DNA of 64,000 nucleotides from Halorussus halophilus (GTDB lineage Archaea; Halobacteriota; Halobacteria; Halobacteriales; Haladaptataceae), in NCBI RefSeq assembly GCF_008831545.1, contig NZ_CP044523.1, forward strand, positions 2,976,001-3,040,000, read 5' to 3'. Below are positions 11,527-20,679 of the stretch, piece after piece (the first letter of the stretch is position 1; every line of letters starts with the position of its first letter). The position numbers were made by a program, and so were the translations under genes. Below the pieces are notes generated by a model. That model ran no database searches. It was given only the letters and a program-made list of their open reading frames with translations, and was not told the origin of the DNA.

Positions 11527-11576
11527 GGAGATATCCCGTCTTGGAACTGTCGGGCCTTATGCTGGTCGGTCACGGT

Positions 11577-12632
11577 TCAGGTACGGAACTCGATGCGTTC
11601 TGCGTCGGGGTCGATTCGCGCCGTCCCGCCGACCGGAATCGGGACGACCGGCGCGGTGTGGCCGAAGTCCACGTCGAAGACGAGCGGCGCGCCGGGGTTG
11701 TACTCCTCGAAGGTGTCCACGATGGCCTCGCGTTGCTCTCGTCGGTACTTCTCGCGGGCTTCGGGACCCCGAGCCTCGAAGGGACTGCGGGCTTTCGCTC
11801 GCCCGACGAGCGCGCCCGAAAATCGTTCGAGCAGGCCACGTTCGCCCATGCCTATCAGGAACTGTCGAACGTCCATCGCGTCGGGCATCTCCTCGGACGT
11901 TTCGAGCAGGAAGACCCTCCCATCGAGGTCCTCCGGCGTCGGGAGGTACGTGCTGGTGCGCAACTGCATGTCGAGCGTGCCGAGACACCCGCCCCACGTT
12001 CGGCCCTCGACGGTCGTCTCGGGACCGCGGAACTTCCACCCAGCGTTTCGTTCCATCTCGCGGTGTTTCTCCAAGTTCGCGGGGTCCGCCCACTCAAGGT
12101 CGTCGTCCGTGAACTGCTCCGCCGGAGAAATCTCGCCAATTTCGTCGTCGAAGAGCGCCCGTTCGAGGTAGTCGATGGTGTAGTCGTGCATCGACCCCTG
12201 CATGGCGAGGTCGGTCATCAGCGTCCCGCCGTAGAACGAGACGATGCCGAGGTTCCAGAGGTAGTTCTGGAAGTTGGTGTTGTCGCTGATGCCGTAGAAC
12301 CGGGTCGGGTTCTCTCTGAGTACGTCGGGGTCGAGATGCTTCAGCACGCGAACTTGGTCGTAGCCGCCGATGACGGTCATCACCCCGTCGATGTCGGGGT
12401 CCACGAAGGCGTCCATCAAGTCTCGGGCGCGCTCTTCGGGGTGGTCGTAGAGGTACTCGCTGTCCTTCGTCGCGGTCGGAAACTCGACCGGTTCCAGACC
12501 GAACACGTCTCGCAGTCTGTCGAGTCCGAGTTCGTAGACGTGCGAGAAGTCGGTCGCGCGATTAGAGGCGGGAGCGACGATGGCGACGCGGTCCCCACGT
12601 TCGAGCGCGGGCGGCACGACGAATTCGCTCAT
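11577..12632 (-). CDS. Peptidase S66 family protein (LD-carboxypeptidase/MccF-like)
   Basis: 351 residues. The S66 catalytic triad is readable: nucleophile S116 in GISDNT (usually GYSD), E244 in LLETSEE and H325 in GHTAP. VAIVAPAS at the N-terminus and VIGGYDQVRVL are further family motifs. Bacterial members cut murein tetrapeptides or detoxify microcin C-like peptide-nucleotides; haloarchaea have no murein, so an MccF-like immunity or general amide-hydrolase role is more likely. No signal peptide, so cytoplasmic. It is just upstream of the MFS gene on the same strand, a pairing that could mean import/export plus hydrolysis of a peptide-like compound. Confidence 0.9.
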   Translation of the reverse strand: MSEFVVPPALERGDRVAIVAPASNRATDFSHVYELGLDRLRDVFGLEPVEFPTATKDSEYLYDHPEERARDLMDAFVDPDIDGVMTVIGGYDQVRVLKHLDPDVLRENPTRFYGISDNTNFQNYLWNLGIVSFYGGTLMTDLAMQGSMHDYTIDYLERALFDDEIGEISPAEQFTDDDLEWADPANLEKHREMERNAGWKFRGPETTVEGRTWGGCLGTLDMQLRTSTYLPTPEDLDGRVFLLETSEEMPDAMDVRQFLIGMGERGLLERFSGALVGRAKARSPFEARGPEAREKYRREQREAIVDTFEEYNPGAPLVFDVDFGHTAPVVPIPVGGTARIDPDAERIEFRT

Positions 12633-12662
12633 GGTCGGACTGTCTGAGCGTAGTTTCCTATC

Positions 12663-12668
12663 TTTTAC
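12663..12668 (+). promoter_or_regulatory. TATA-like box of the 12694 gene
   Basis: TTTTAC is centred about 29 nt before ATG 12694, supporting that start rather than ATG 12670. Confidence 0.4.
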
Positions 12669-12693
12669 GATGGGTCGGAAGCGAGTGACACAG

Positions 12694-12900
12694 ATGACAG
12701 ACGACCAAGGGTCCGTGGAGAACGCCGAACTCGCGGCGAAGGTGGATCGCCTTGCGTATTTAGTTATCGCGCTCCTGTTGATAGAAGTTGTTCAGTTCGT
12801 CAAGTACGCTGAAGAACTAGTGGTAGTCGGCCTGCTACTTGGTATCGGCGGATTTGCGTGGTTGTTCCTGAAGGCGCTGGCGCACTCTACGTCAGCGTAG
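12694..12900 (+). CDS. Small two-helix membrane protein
   Basis: 68 residues from ATG 12694. A charged N-terminus (MTDDQGSVENAELAAKVDRL) precedes two hydrophobic helices (about 21-37 and 42-62). It resembles the many small haloarchaeal membrane proteins with no known role. It is divergent from the S66 peptidase gene. No motif suggests a function. Confidence 0.55.
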   Translation: MTDDQGSVENAELAAKVDRLAYLVIALLLIEVVQFVKYAEELVVVGLLLGIGGFAWLFLKALAHSTSA

Positions 12901-12972
12901 GTAGAGCGCGTTCCGTTTCGCTTGGCGTACTGTCACGGAAAACATAAATCATTTACAGCGTACCCAGCAGTT

Positions 12973-13140
12973 GTGGAGGATTCGACGGTCATTTACATCG
13001 CATCCATCGGAAGCATCTGTTCGTCAGCGATGGGTACCACGTGTCTGGTTACGGGTGCCACCTCGACGGCATCGAGTGTGGCACTGCTACTCGCCGGACT
13101 CACGTCGGCAGTGTATCCGTTGATGTCACTTTCACAGTAG
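12973..13140 (+). CDS. Possible very small hydrophobic protein (weak)
   Basis: A GTG-initiated 55-residue frame lies about 22-27 nt after an AT-rich box (12943-12956). The product would be one hydrophobic, Ser/Thr-rich peptide with two cysteines. There is no recognisable motif and no coupling to neighbours. It is listed only because the 12901-13185 gap is otherwise empty. Confidence 0.2.
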   Translation: MEDSTVIYIASIGSICSSAMGTTCLVTGATSTASSVALLLAGLTSAVYPLMSLSQ

Positions 13141-13185
13141 TTGCGCCAGTTCTCGAACTGGCGGTGCGCAGAATTCCCCGCCGCG

Positions 13186-13716
13186 CTACAGGTTGGGTTC
13201 GTACCCCGCTTTGCGCGCTTTTTCGAGGATGGAGTCGATGACGGGGGATTTCTTCCGGGTGTACTCTTCGGCGTCGCAGGAGTGCTCCTCTGCGGCGGCC
13301 CGTTTGACCCTCGCGTACTCGTCTCGTGCTTGCGGATGGTCGCGAAGGTACTCTCGAAGGAGAAGGTTGTTCTGCAGGCTTTCCGAGTCCTGTGGTCGGA
13401 CGTGAACGTTGAAGTGCTGGTCGTCCGCGGCGACTCGGCCGAGTTCTATCCACTCGTCGCCCCTGTCTTTGTCGCTCAGATAGTAGCCAGACTCGTGCAA
13501 TAGTTCCGCACATCTCCGGCCCTCGTCCATGTCCGAAACGACCGGACAGATGTCTACGATGGGCTTGGCCGCGAGTCCCGGTACGGCGGTACTACCGATA
13601 TGCTCGACGCGGAGTACGTGGTCGCCGAGTATCGTCTCCATTCGAGCGGCCTCCTGCTCGAACCGGACCGGCCACTCGGGGTCGTACTCTACGATTTCAA
13701 TCTCCACGTCGCTCAT
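13186..13716 (-). CDS. GrpB family (UPF0157) nucleotidyltransferase-fold protein
   Basis: 176 residues from ATG 13716. The GrpB signature is plain: IVEYDPEWP at the N-terminus, then RVEHIGSTAVPGLAAKPIVD and later VHVRP. The fold is nucleotidyltransferase-like; archaeal/bacterial members are linked to dephospho-CoA-kinase-type or glutamate-rich contexts but have no settled reaction. A TATAAC box near 13748 on this strand supports a leaderless start at 13716 over the codon 9 residues upstream. It stands alone. Confidence 0.88.
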   Translation of the reverse strand: MSDVEIEIVEYDPEWPVRFEQEAARMETILGDHVLRVEHIGSTAVPGLAAKPIVDICPVVSDMDEGRRCAELLHESGYYLSDKDRGDEWIELGRVAADDQHFNVHVRPQDSESLQNNLLLREYLRDHPQARDEYARVKRAAAEEHSCDAEEYTRKKSPVIDSILEKARKAGYEPNL

Positions 13717-13744
13717 TGATAACTTGACTTGTATTTCACGCACG

Positions 13745-13751
13745 GTTATAG
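13745..13751 (-). promoter_or_regulatory. TATA-like box of the GrpB-family gene
   Basis: On the minus strand the bases read ACTATAACC, centred about 32 nt upstream of the start at 13716. Confidence 0.5.
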
Positions 13752-14112
13752 TTTGTCCGCTCTCGCTACCGCTCGGTCCGCCCGTCTAAGTCGGAGACTA
13801 CCGGTTCGCGAACGACTCGACGCCACTCGCTACCGCAAACGCCCTTTCGACTACCCATCAATAATCGTCCGTCGGACCAACCGAACGGGTAGGACTTCCG
13901 AAAGGGAACGGACGCTCACGTCCTTTAGACGTGAGCGTCCGGGGGCTTTCGAGGCGGTCACAGTTGCAGTAATCCTCGCGGTACGAAGCGGCCGAAATCA
14001 CGTTGACTTCTGCGGTTCATTGCGAGCGGCCAGCGTATTTCGAATCGACTGTACTCCATCACACCAAACCCACCACTCATCTCGTCCCTGCAAGCCTTGC
14101 CGTAACTGGCGG
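13752..14112. other. Intergenic gap before the methionine operon
   Basis: No convincing gene. The gap holds the mini hairpin repeat at 13900-13950 and, at its right end, AT-richer DNA leading into the metY promoter. Open frames across it have no homology signal and no haloarchaeal amino-acid bias. Confidence 0.5.
13900..13950 (+). repeat. Family 2 structured repeat, minimal copy
   Basis: A 51-base hairpin. The outer GAAAG (13900-13904) pairs with CTTTC (13946-13950). An internal loop of GGAA against GGGG follows, then a perfect 13-bp stem (13909-13921 with 13929-13941) and a 7-base loop CCTTTAG. The ends match the head and tail boxes of the longer copies at 27502, 27897 and 60203, with all inner hairpins missing. 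It lies upstream of the methionine operon but about 160 bases before the promoter, so a regulatory role is possible, not shown. Confidence 0.7.
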
Positions 14113-14120
14113 TTATAAAA
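14113..14120 (+). promoter_or_regulatory. TATA box of the metY-metX operon
   Basis: TTATAAAA, the best TATA match in the window, is centred 29 nt upstream of ATG 14146, consistent with a leaderless transcript. Confidence 0.65.
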
Positions 14121-14145
14121 TCTTGCGAGAATATGCGTATAACAC

Positions 14146-15435
14146 ATGACCAGCGACGAGCCACGCTTCGACACTCGCAGTCTCCACGCGGGCCACGGGG
14201 CCGACCCCGCGACGGGGGCGCGGGCACCGCCACTGTACCAGACCACCTCCTACGAGTTCGAAGACGCCGACCACGCCGCGGACCTCTACGCCCTCGACGC
14301 GGAGGGCGACATCTACTCTCGCATCTCGAATCCGACGACGCGCGCGCTCGAAGAGCGCCTCGCCTCCATCGAAGGAGGGACCGGTGCAGTCGCCACCGCC
14401 AGCGGAATGGCCGCGCTCGACTCGCTGACGCTCGTCCTCGCCGACCAAGGAAGCAACGTCGTCTGTTCGACCGACACCTACGGCGGGACGACCTCCTACC
14501 TCTCGAAGACCGCCAGCAAACGCGGCATCGAAGCCCGGTTCGTGGAGACGCTCGATTACGAAGCCTACGAGGAGGCAATCGACGAAGACACTGCGTACGT
14601 CCACGTCGAAACCGTGGGGAATCCCTCGCTCGTCACGCCGGATTTGGAGCGCGTGGCCGACGTCGCCCACGAGGCGGGCACGCCGCTCGTCGTGGACAAC
14701 ACCTTCGCCACGCCCGCGCTCTGTAAGCCGCTGGAACACGGCGCGGACGTAGTCTGGGAGTCCACGACGAAGTGGCTCCACGGGAGCGGGACCACAGTCG
14801 GCGGCGTGCTGGTCGATGGCGGCAATTTCGACTGGGAGGCACACGAAGACGACTACCCGGAACTCGCGGGCGTGAATCCGGCGTACCACGATACCGACTT
14901 CTCGCGAGACTTCGCGGACGCCCCGCTGGCGTCTGCGGTACGATTCCGCGCGCTCCGGAGTCTGGGCAACCAGCAGTCACCCTTCGACGCGTGGCAGACC
15001 TTGCAGGGCCTCGAAACGCTGCCCCTCCGAATGGAGCGCCACTGCGAGAACGCCGCAATTGTCGCCGAATATCTCGCCGACCACGACGACGTGGCGTGGG
15101 TTTCCTATCCGGGGTTGGAGGACCACGAGACCCACGAGAACGCGGTCGAATATCTGGATGGAGGGTATGGAGGGATGATAGCCTTCGGTCTCGAAGCCGG
15201 ATTTGAAGGTGGCAAGGCGTTCTGCGAGAACGTCGAGTTGGCGAGTTTCTTGGCGAACATCGGGGACGCGAAGACGCTCGTGATTCACCCCGCGAGTACG
15301 ACCCACGCCCAGTTGTCCGCCGAGGAACAGCGTGCCGCAGGCGTCTCACCGGACCTCGTTCGGTTCTCTGTCGGCATCGAGGACCCGGCGGACCTGCTGG
15401 CCGACGTGGAACAGGCGATAGCTAGTACAACATGA
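14146..15435 (+). CDS. metY: O-acetylhomoserine sulfhydrylase-like PLP enzyme
   Basis: 429 residues. A Cys/Met-metabolism PLP enzyme: [17 protein letters not shown] (57-73), SGMAA, the PLP lysine K209 in ESTTKWLHG and the C-terminal IHPASTTH motif are intact. About 430 residues and the long region after the lysine favour the MetY (O-acetylhomoserine + sulfide to homocysteine) group over cystathionine gamma-synthase. It overlaps metX by 4 bases (ATGA), and MetX makes exactly its substrate, which strengthens the call. The role is direct-sulfhydrylation methionine synthesis in the cytoplasm. Confidence 0.92.
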   Translation: MTSDEPRFDTRSLHAGHGADPATGARAPPLYQTTSYEFEDADHAADLYALDAEGDIYSRISNPTTRALEERLASIEGGTGAVATASGMAALDSLTLVLADQGSNVVCSTDTYGGTTSYLSKTASKRGIEARFVETLDYEAYEEAIDEDTAYVHVETVGNPSLVTPDLERVADVAHEAGTPLVVDNTFATPALCKPLEHGADVVWESTTKWLHGSGTTVGGVLVDGGNFDWEAHEDDYPELAGVNPAYHDTDFSRDFADAPLASAVRFRALRSLGNQQSPFDAWQTLQGLETLPLRMERHCENAAIVAEYLADHDDVAWVSYPGLEDHETHENAVEYLDGGYGGMIAFGLEAGFEGGKAFCENVELASFLANIGDAKTLVIHPASTTHAQLSAEEQRAAGVSPDLVRFSVGIEDPADLLADVEQAIASTT

Positions 15436-16631
15436 ACCGGACCTGTGACACCGCCGAGTTGGGCGAGTTCGAGTTCGAGTGCGGCAGACGAATCCCGCTC
15501 GAAGTCGCCTACGAGACCTACGGCGAGTACGACGGCAACAACGCGGTCCTGATTTGCCACGCGCTGACCGGAAGCGCGCACGTGACGGGGTCCGCTCGAA
15601 ACGAAGACACCGACGGACAGGCCGCCGCGTGGTGGAGTGACGTGGTCGGTCCCGGCAAGGCCATCGACACCCGTGAGTACTTCGTGATTTGCGCGAACGT
15701 CCCCGGCTCGTGCTACGGCAGTTCCGGCCCGGCCAGCTTCGACCCCGAAACCGGCGACCCCTACAGTACCGACTTCCCCGCCGTCACGGTCACCGACTGG
15801 ACGCGCGCCCAGCACCGACTGCTCGACCACCTCGGCATCGGGCCGCTCAAGGCCGTCGTCGGCGGAAGCGTCGGCGGGATGAACGCCTTGGAGTGGGCGA
15901 AACGCTACCCCGAGCGCGTGGACAGAGTCGTCGCGCTCGCGACCGCGGCGCGACTCGACCCCCAGATGCTCGCCATCGAAGCGATTGCTCGCAGGGCGAT
16001 TACGAACGACGATGACTGGAACGGCGGGGAGTATTATGGGGAAGACGAGACGGAACCGACAGAAGGCCTCGCCGTCGCGCGCCAGTTGGGCCACGTCACG
16101 TACCTCTCGAAGGACTCGATGGACCGGAAGTTCGGCCGCCGGTCGGCAGGCCGGGCGATGATCGCCGACGCCTTCGCACCGGACGACCCCGCGAGCGACT
16201 TCTTCCCTTACCGGGAAGTCGAGTCGTATCTCGACTATCAGGCCGAGAAGTTCGCCGAGCGCTTCGACGCCAACAGCTACCTCTACCTCACCCGAGCGAT
16301 GGACGACTACGACCTCTCGTCTGGCTACGACTCGGACGCTGACGCACTGGCTGGATTCTCCGGCGAAGCCCTCCTCGTGAGTTTCACAGGCGACTGGCAC
16401 TTCACGGTCGAGCAGTCGGAACGACTCGCCTCGGCATTCGACGCCGCTGGCGTCGAGACAGCCAATCACGTGGTCGAGAGCGACCACGGACACGACGCCT
16501 TCCTCGTGGAACCCGAACAGGTCGGCCCACCGATTCGGGACTTCATCGCGGCGGGCGTCGAAGGGAAGGCCGTCAGCGACGCCGAAGAGCGGGAGTTCGC
16601 TCCGGTTCACACGAGTCTGTTCGGCGACTGA
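15432..16631 (+). CDS. metX: Homoserine O-acetyltransferase
   Basis: 399 residues. The alpha/beta-hydrolase-fold enzyme transfers acetyl from acetyl-CoA to homoserine. The nucleophile is S146 in [22 protein letters not shown] (91-100), the FTGDWHF aspartate and the histidine in DHGHDAF near residue 355 complete the active site. The family length is normal. It is translationally coupled to the upstream sulfhydrylase, giving a two-gene operon that takes homoserine to homocysteine. Acetyl versus succinyl preference cannot be read with certainty; acetyl is expected for MetX. Confidence 0.95.
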   Translation: MNRTCDTAELGEFEFECGRRIPLEVAYETYGEYDGNNAVLICHALTGSAHVTGSARNEDTDGQAAAWWSDVVGPGKAIDTREYFVICANVPGSCYGSSGPASFDPETGDPYSTDFPAVTVTDWTRAQHRLLDHLGIGPLKAVVGGSVGGMNALEWAKRYPERVDRVVALATAARLDPQMLAIEAIARRAITNDDDWNGGEYYGEDETEPTEGLAVARQLGHVTYLSKDSMDRKFGRRSAGRAMIADAFAPDDPASDFFPYREVESYLDYQAEKFAERFDANSYLYLTRAMDDYDLSSGYDSDADALAGFSGEALLVSFTGDWHFTVEQSERLASAFDAAGVETANHVVESDHGHDAFLVEPEQVGPPIRDFIAAGVEGKAVSDAEEREFAPVHTSLFGD

Positions 16632-16719
16632 GCGAGTTCGAAACGGCGACTGAACGATTCCGTAGGCGTGTCAACGACCCGCACATTCATTGTACGGGGC
16701 GTCGTGGGCCTGTTCGGGA

Positions 16720-18042
16720 ATGAGTCAACGACTATTAGCGGGGCTATTCGTCCTCGTAGTGGTGGCTGCTGGGTCGGTGGGCGGCGTAGCGACTATCGGG
16801 CCTGACGCGATGGGAGCCGGGGCACAGGACGCAGAGACGCGAACGTCAGATGCGAGCGGCGGAGCGGCGGCCATCGACGCGCCAATGGCCGTCGAATCGC
16901 CAACAGGGAGCGACAGCGACTCGAAACCGCTCCAAGTGCAGGCACGGTGTAACTACACGAGGCTGTTCCAGACGGCGACGAACGCCGTCGTGACGATAAA
17001 CGTCTCGAACGAGACCGGACAGGTGAGTGGTGGCTCCGGTTGGGTCTACCGGGTGAACGAGGGAACTTCGACCGCCTACGTCGTCACGAACTGGCACGTC
17101 GTCTACAACGCCACCGAGTACGACGTGCAGTTCAACGACGACCGCTGGCGAGAGGCCGAACTCATCGGGACCGACGACGCTACGGACACCGCAGTCCTCC
17201 GCGTTACCGACGCGCCGGACTCCGCCGAAGAGTTGCCCATCGCCGAAGACCAGACACGGCGCGGCCAGCGCATCGCCGTCCTCGGGCAACCGTTCGGCTT
17301 CGAGGAGTCGATAAGCCAAGGCATCGTCAGCGGCGTGGAGCGGGCGGTCACGTTCCCGTACCGAGACGGCTTCAACCGGACGCTGGCACCGATGCTACAG
17401 ACCGACTCCTCGACCGAACCCGGCAACAGCGGCGGGCCGTGGGTCAACTGCGACGGCGAAGTCGTCGGCATGACCGTGGGCGGGGCAGTGTTCGCAGACG
17501 TGAACTTCGCCATCGCCTCGCGGGCGCTCCGTGAGGTCGTCCCGACGCTCATCGAGGACGGAAACTACCGGCACTCGTTCCTCGGCGTTCGAGTCGTCGG
17601 AATCGGACCGGAAATCGCCGAGGAGAACGACCTGAACGTCTCGCGCGGCGTGATGGTCGCCGACGTGCTTCCCGGCGGACCAGCGGACGGCCAGTTGCGC
17701 GGCGCGCCCGCCATCGACAAGGAGACCGGCAACCCCTTCGGCGGCGACGTGATTCTCGCCGTGGACGACACCCCAGTCGCCGAGAAAGAAGACCTCCTGA
17801 CGTACCTCCTGTTGGAAACCGAACCGGGGGAGACGGTGAACTTCACCGTGCTTCGAAACGACCGGAATCGAACGGTCGAGGTGACGCTCGGCGAACGGCC
17901 GTCGTTCCCGGCAGTGCCGCAGATGACGGTAGCACGACCGCCGACGACTACGGCGCAACCGCCGACAGCGACGACCCAACTGCCCAACGAAACGACTGGG
18001 GTGACGACCGGAGTCCGACCCGGAGGGAAAAACGGGAATTGA
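16720..18042 (+). CDS. Secreted HtrA/DegP-like serine protease with PDZ domain (paralogue 1)
   Basis: 440 residues from ATG 16720. An N-terminal Sec-type signal segment (SQRLLAGLFVLVVVAAG) is followed by an Asp/Ser-rich linker. The trypsin-like domain has H126 in TNWHVV, D156 in TDTAVL and S237 in PGNSGGP, so it should be active. A PDZ domain (about 275-385, with LGVRVV, GGDVILAVDD and GETVNFTVLRN) follows, and the tail is Thr/Pro-rich. It would act outside the membrane in protein quality control. A start 10 residues upstream (16690) is possible, but a box near 16690 sits the right distance before 16720. A second, smaller paralogue is at 18543. Confidence 0.9.
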   Translation: MSQRLLAGLFVLVVVAAGSVGGVATIGPDAMGAGAQDAETRTSDASGGAAAIDAPMAVESPTGSDSDSKPLQVQARCNYTRLFQTATNAVVTINVSNETGQVSGGSGWVYRVNEGTSTAYVVTNWHVVYNATEYDVQFNDDRWREAELIGTDDATDTAVLRVTDAPDSAEELPIAEDQTRRGQRIAVLGQPFGFEESISQGIVSGVERAVTFPYRDGFNRTLAPMLQTDSSTEPGNSGGPWVNCDGEVVGMTVGGAVFADVNFAIASRALREVVPTLIEDGNYRHSFLGVRVVGIGPEIAEENDLNVSRGVMVADVLPGGPADGQLRGAPAIDKETGNPFGGDVILAVDDTPVAEKEDLLTYLLLETEPGETVNFTVLRNDRNRTVEVTLGERPSFPAVPQMTVARPPTTTAQPPTATTQLPNETTGVTTGVRPGGKNGN

Positions 18043-18162
18043 GAACGAGAGACTGAAAGCAAGAGACTGAGAACCGGAGGCCGAGAACGGGCGACTGAAA
18101 ACAGGAGACCGAGACGCGACGGCTGTCGTAGTCGGTCGTCGCAGACGGCCGAGTCGGCCGAC

Positions 18163-18444
18163 CTACGCGCCGAGCAGTTCACGGCCGCGCTCGCGTTTCT
18201 CGTCGTCGCTGAGTCCGTCCGCGTCGAACGACCCCTTCGAGACCCAGTGGTCCATCGCGTAGAAGAGCGCGTGGACGGTGCCGTTCACTTCGAGTAACCA
18301 GCCGCTGACGACGTTCTCGCGCTCGCCCTCGCCGCGGAGTAGCGGTTCGGTCCAATCGACCGCGTCGCTGTCGGCGATTCGCTCGATTTTCGAGTCCAAC
18401 AGGGGTTTGTCCGGCAACGAGGAGAGGACGTTGGGTTCTGACAT
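18163..18444 (-). CDS. Hypothetical small haloarchaeal protein
   Basis: 93 residues from ATG 18444 (MSEPNVLSSLPDKP). Soluble and acidic, with a central strand/helix segment containing WLLEVNGTVHALFYAMDHW and a charged C-terminus. No motif I can name. It is wedged between the two HtrA-like genes on the opposite strand, convergent with the first and divergent from the second. The longer frame upstream of 18444 is not protein-like. Confidence 0.6.
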   Translation of the reverse strand: MSEPNVLSSLPDKPLLDSKIERIADSDAVDWTEPLLRGEGERENVVSGWLLEVNGTVHALFYAMDHWVSKGSFDADGLSDDEKRERGRELLGA

Positions 18445-18542
18445 GCGAGAGCGTTGGCGGGCGGTCGGAAAAAGGTTCACGTCTCTCGGCGGGATGCCGC
18501 GACCCCGAGTTTGATAGCCGTCGCTGGCGTGCACTGTACGAG

Positions 18543-19634
18543 ATGCGCGAACACATCGCAGTCGGCGTCCTGTTGCTCGCGCTGGTGGGATGGGGACCAG
18601 CGACGGCAGTCGGGAGTACGACTCTCGAACAGACTCCAGAAACGCGACCAACTGCACAAGCACAACCGACCGATTGCGACTTCACGCAGTTGTACGACGA
18701 GACCATCGGTTCGGTCGTCACCGTGCAGGTCCGAAGCCAGACCGGCGGCGGCATCGGGTCCGGGTTCGTCTACGACGATTCGGGCCACATCGTCACGAAC
18801 CAACACGTCGTCGCGAATGCCTCGGCGGTCGAAGTGCAGTTCGACCGCGGCGAGTGGGCCACCGCCGACGTAATCGGAACCGACGTGTACAGCGACCTCG
18901 CAGTGCTGGAAGTCAACGACACGCCCGACTACGCCGACCCGCTCGCGGTGAACGGGAGTCAGCCAGAACCGGGGCGACCCGTCGCCGCGCTCGGCAGTCC
19001 GCTCGGACTGCGCGGCACCATCACGAACGGCATCGTCAGCGGGACGAACCGCTCGCTCCCCGCGGGTGGGCCTGACGGGCCGACGTTCCCGATTCCGAAC
19101 ACCATCCAGACGACAGCGGCCATCAACCCCGGCAACAGCGGCGGGCCGCTCGTGAACTGTCAGGGGCAAGTCGTGGGCGTGAACACCGCTGGCGCACAGG
19201 GGAGCGACAATACAGGGTTCGCCGTGCCTGCCTCGCGCGTCGAGCGAGTCGTTCCGGCGCTCGTCCAGAACGGAAGCTACGCGAACTCCTATCTCGGCGT
19301 CTCGACGCTCGACGTGTCGCCAATCGTCGCCACCGCGAACGACCTGAACGTCACGCGCGGCGTGCTGGTCGTCGAGACAGTGACTGGGAGTCCGGCCGCA
19401 GAAGCACTGCGCGGAAGTACGGGAACCCGACAGGTCGATGGCCTCGAAGTCCCGGTCGGCGGCGACGTAATCCTCTCCATCGACGGCCAGAGAATCAACT
19501 CCGCGGAAGACCTCGGGAGCGTGCTGACCCAAAAGCGGCCGGGCGAGACGGTGACGGTGACGGTGCTACGGAACGGCCAGCGGGTCGAAGTTCGAGTCGT
19601 GTTGGCCCGGAGACCACAGCCCGGACAGGCGTAG
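18543..19634 (+). CDS. Secreted HtrA/DegP-like serine protease with PDZ domain (paralogue 2)
   Basis: 363 residues. A signal peptide (about 1-24) and a short linker precede a protease domain with H88 in TNQHVV, D118 in YSDLAVL and S199 in NPGNSGGP. The GSPLGLRGTITNGIVSG segment is the classic HtrA activation-loop region and is closer to bacterial DegP/DegQ than paralogue 1 is. One PDZ domain (about 255-355) holds GGDVILSIDGQ. Two cysteines, C45 and C206, occur at equivalent places to those in paralogue 1 and may form a disulfide, as expected for an exported protein. Monocistronic. Confidence 0.93.
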   Translation: MREHIAVGVLLLALVGWGPATAVGSTTLEQTPETRPTAQAQPTDCDFTQLYDETIGSVVTVQVRSQTGGGIGSGFVYDDSGHIVTNQHVVANASAVEVQFDRGEWATADVIGTDVYSDLAVLEVNDTPDYADPLAVNGSQPEPGRPVAALGSPLGLRGTITNGIVSGTNRSLPAGGPDGPTFPIPNTIQTTAAINPGNSGGPLVNCQGQVVGVNTAGAQGSDNTGFAVPASRVERVVPALVQNGSYANSYLGVSTLDVSPIVATANDLNVTRGVLVVETVTGSPAAEALRGSTGTRQVDGLEVPVGGDVILSIDGQRINSAEDLGSVLTQKRPGETVTVTVLRNGQRVEVRVVLARRPQPGQA

Positions 19635-19733
19635 GGATTCGACTGCTTCCCGGACAGATGTAGCGACCAGTCTGTCAGTCCGCATTGGGCGGGCCGCCGA
19701 CAGTTATGGTCATCGCCGCCGAAGTAGTGGAAA

Positions 19734-20675
19734 ATGCGCGTGTTGGTCACTGGAGCAACCGGGTTCGTCGGCGGCCACCTCGTGCCCGCCTTGCTCGACG
19801 CGGGCCACGATGTCGTCGCCCTCGTCAGGGACGCCGAACGCTACGACGCGCCGGACGGCGTCGAGGTAGTCGAAGCAGACCTGCTCGAACGTGAGACGCT
19901 GGCGGGAATCTTCGACGGTAGTTCGTCGGGCGGAGCGAGACGAACGTCGTCGGACGAGCGGAGCGAGTCCGCCGGTATCGACGCGGCTTACTACCTCGTC
20001 CACTCGATGCAGACCGGGCCGGACTTCGCCGAACGCGACCGCCTCGCGGCGCGGAACTTCGTGGCCGCGGCGCGCGACTCGGGCCTGAAGCGCGTCGTCT
20101 ACCTCGGCGGACTCGGCGAGACGGGCCACGGCCTCTCCGAACACCTCAAGTCCCGGCGCGAAGTCGAGGCGATTCTAGCCGACGGCGACTTCGAAGTGAC
20201 GACACTCAGGGCCGCCATCGTCATCGGCGCGGGGAGCGCGAGTTTCCGGATGGTCCGGGAACTCGCCGAGAAACTGCCGGTGATGGTCACGCCGCGCTGG
20301 GTCCACACCGAGTGTCAGCCAATCGCCGTCCGCGACGTAGTGGCGTATCTGGTCGGCGTCTTGGACGTACCCGAGACAGCGGGTGAGACCTACGAAATCG
20401 GCGGTCCCGAGGTGCTGACCTACGCCGAGATGCTGGACCGAACCGGCGAACTGATGGACCGCGACCCGGTCGTCGTGCCGGTACCGGTCCTCTCCCCGCA
20501 ACTCTCCGCGTACTGGGTGGACCTCGTGACCGACGTGCCCAAGAGCGTCGCCCACCCGCTCATCAACGGGCTGAAGAATCCCGTCGTCGCGGACGACGCC
20601 CCCATCCGCGAGTTGCTCCCCGTCGAACTGACGCCGTTCGAGGAAGCCGTCGAGCGGGCGCTGGCGGGCGAATGA
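19734..20675 (+). CDS. NmrA-like atypical SDR, NAD(P)-binding oxidoreductase
   Basis: 313 residues. The Rossmann motif is VTGATGFVGGHL (5-16), with DLL at the edge of strand 3 and YYLVHSM typical of the NDUFA9/YwnB-like SDR branch. No catalytic YxxxK pair is clear, in line with atypical SDRs that bind cofactor or act as assembly factors. Residues about 60-80 (SSSGGARRTSSDERSES) look like an in-frame insertion in a variable loop and the DNA there is an inverted repeat. The gene runs into the downstream membrane gene with a 4-base gap. Confidence 0.88.
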   Translation: MRVLVTGATGFVGGHLVPALLDAGHDVVALVRDAERYDAPDGVEVVEADLLERETLAGIFDGSSSGGARRTSSDERSESAGIDAAYYLVHSMQTGPDFAERDRLAARNFVAAARDSGLKRVVYLGGLGETGHGLSEHLKSRREVEAILADGDFEVTTLRAAIVIGAGSASFRMVRELAEKLPVMVTPRWVHTECQPIAVRDVVAYLVGVLDVPETAGETYEIGGPEVLTYAEMLDRTGELMDRDPVVVPVPVLSPQLSAYWVDLVTDVPKSVAHPLINGLKNPVVADDAPIRELLPVELTPFEEAVERALAGE

Positions 20676-20679
20676 GCCG

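Noticed and set aside
13900-13950. Right end of an IS200/IS605-type element (CCTTTAG loop hairpin)
   Set aside because: No TnpA or TnpB gene or remnant is within reach, and both outer boxes match the family 2 repeats better.
13729-14578. Frames in the gap before metY and over its start
   Set aside because: They are either Arg-rich antisense readings of metY or random frames in non-coding DNA.
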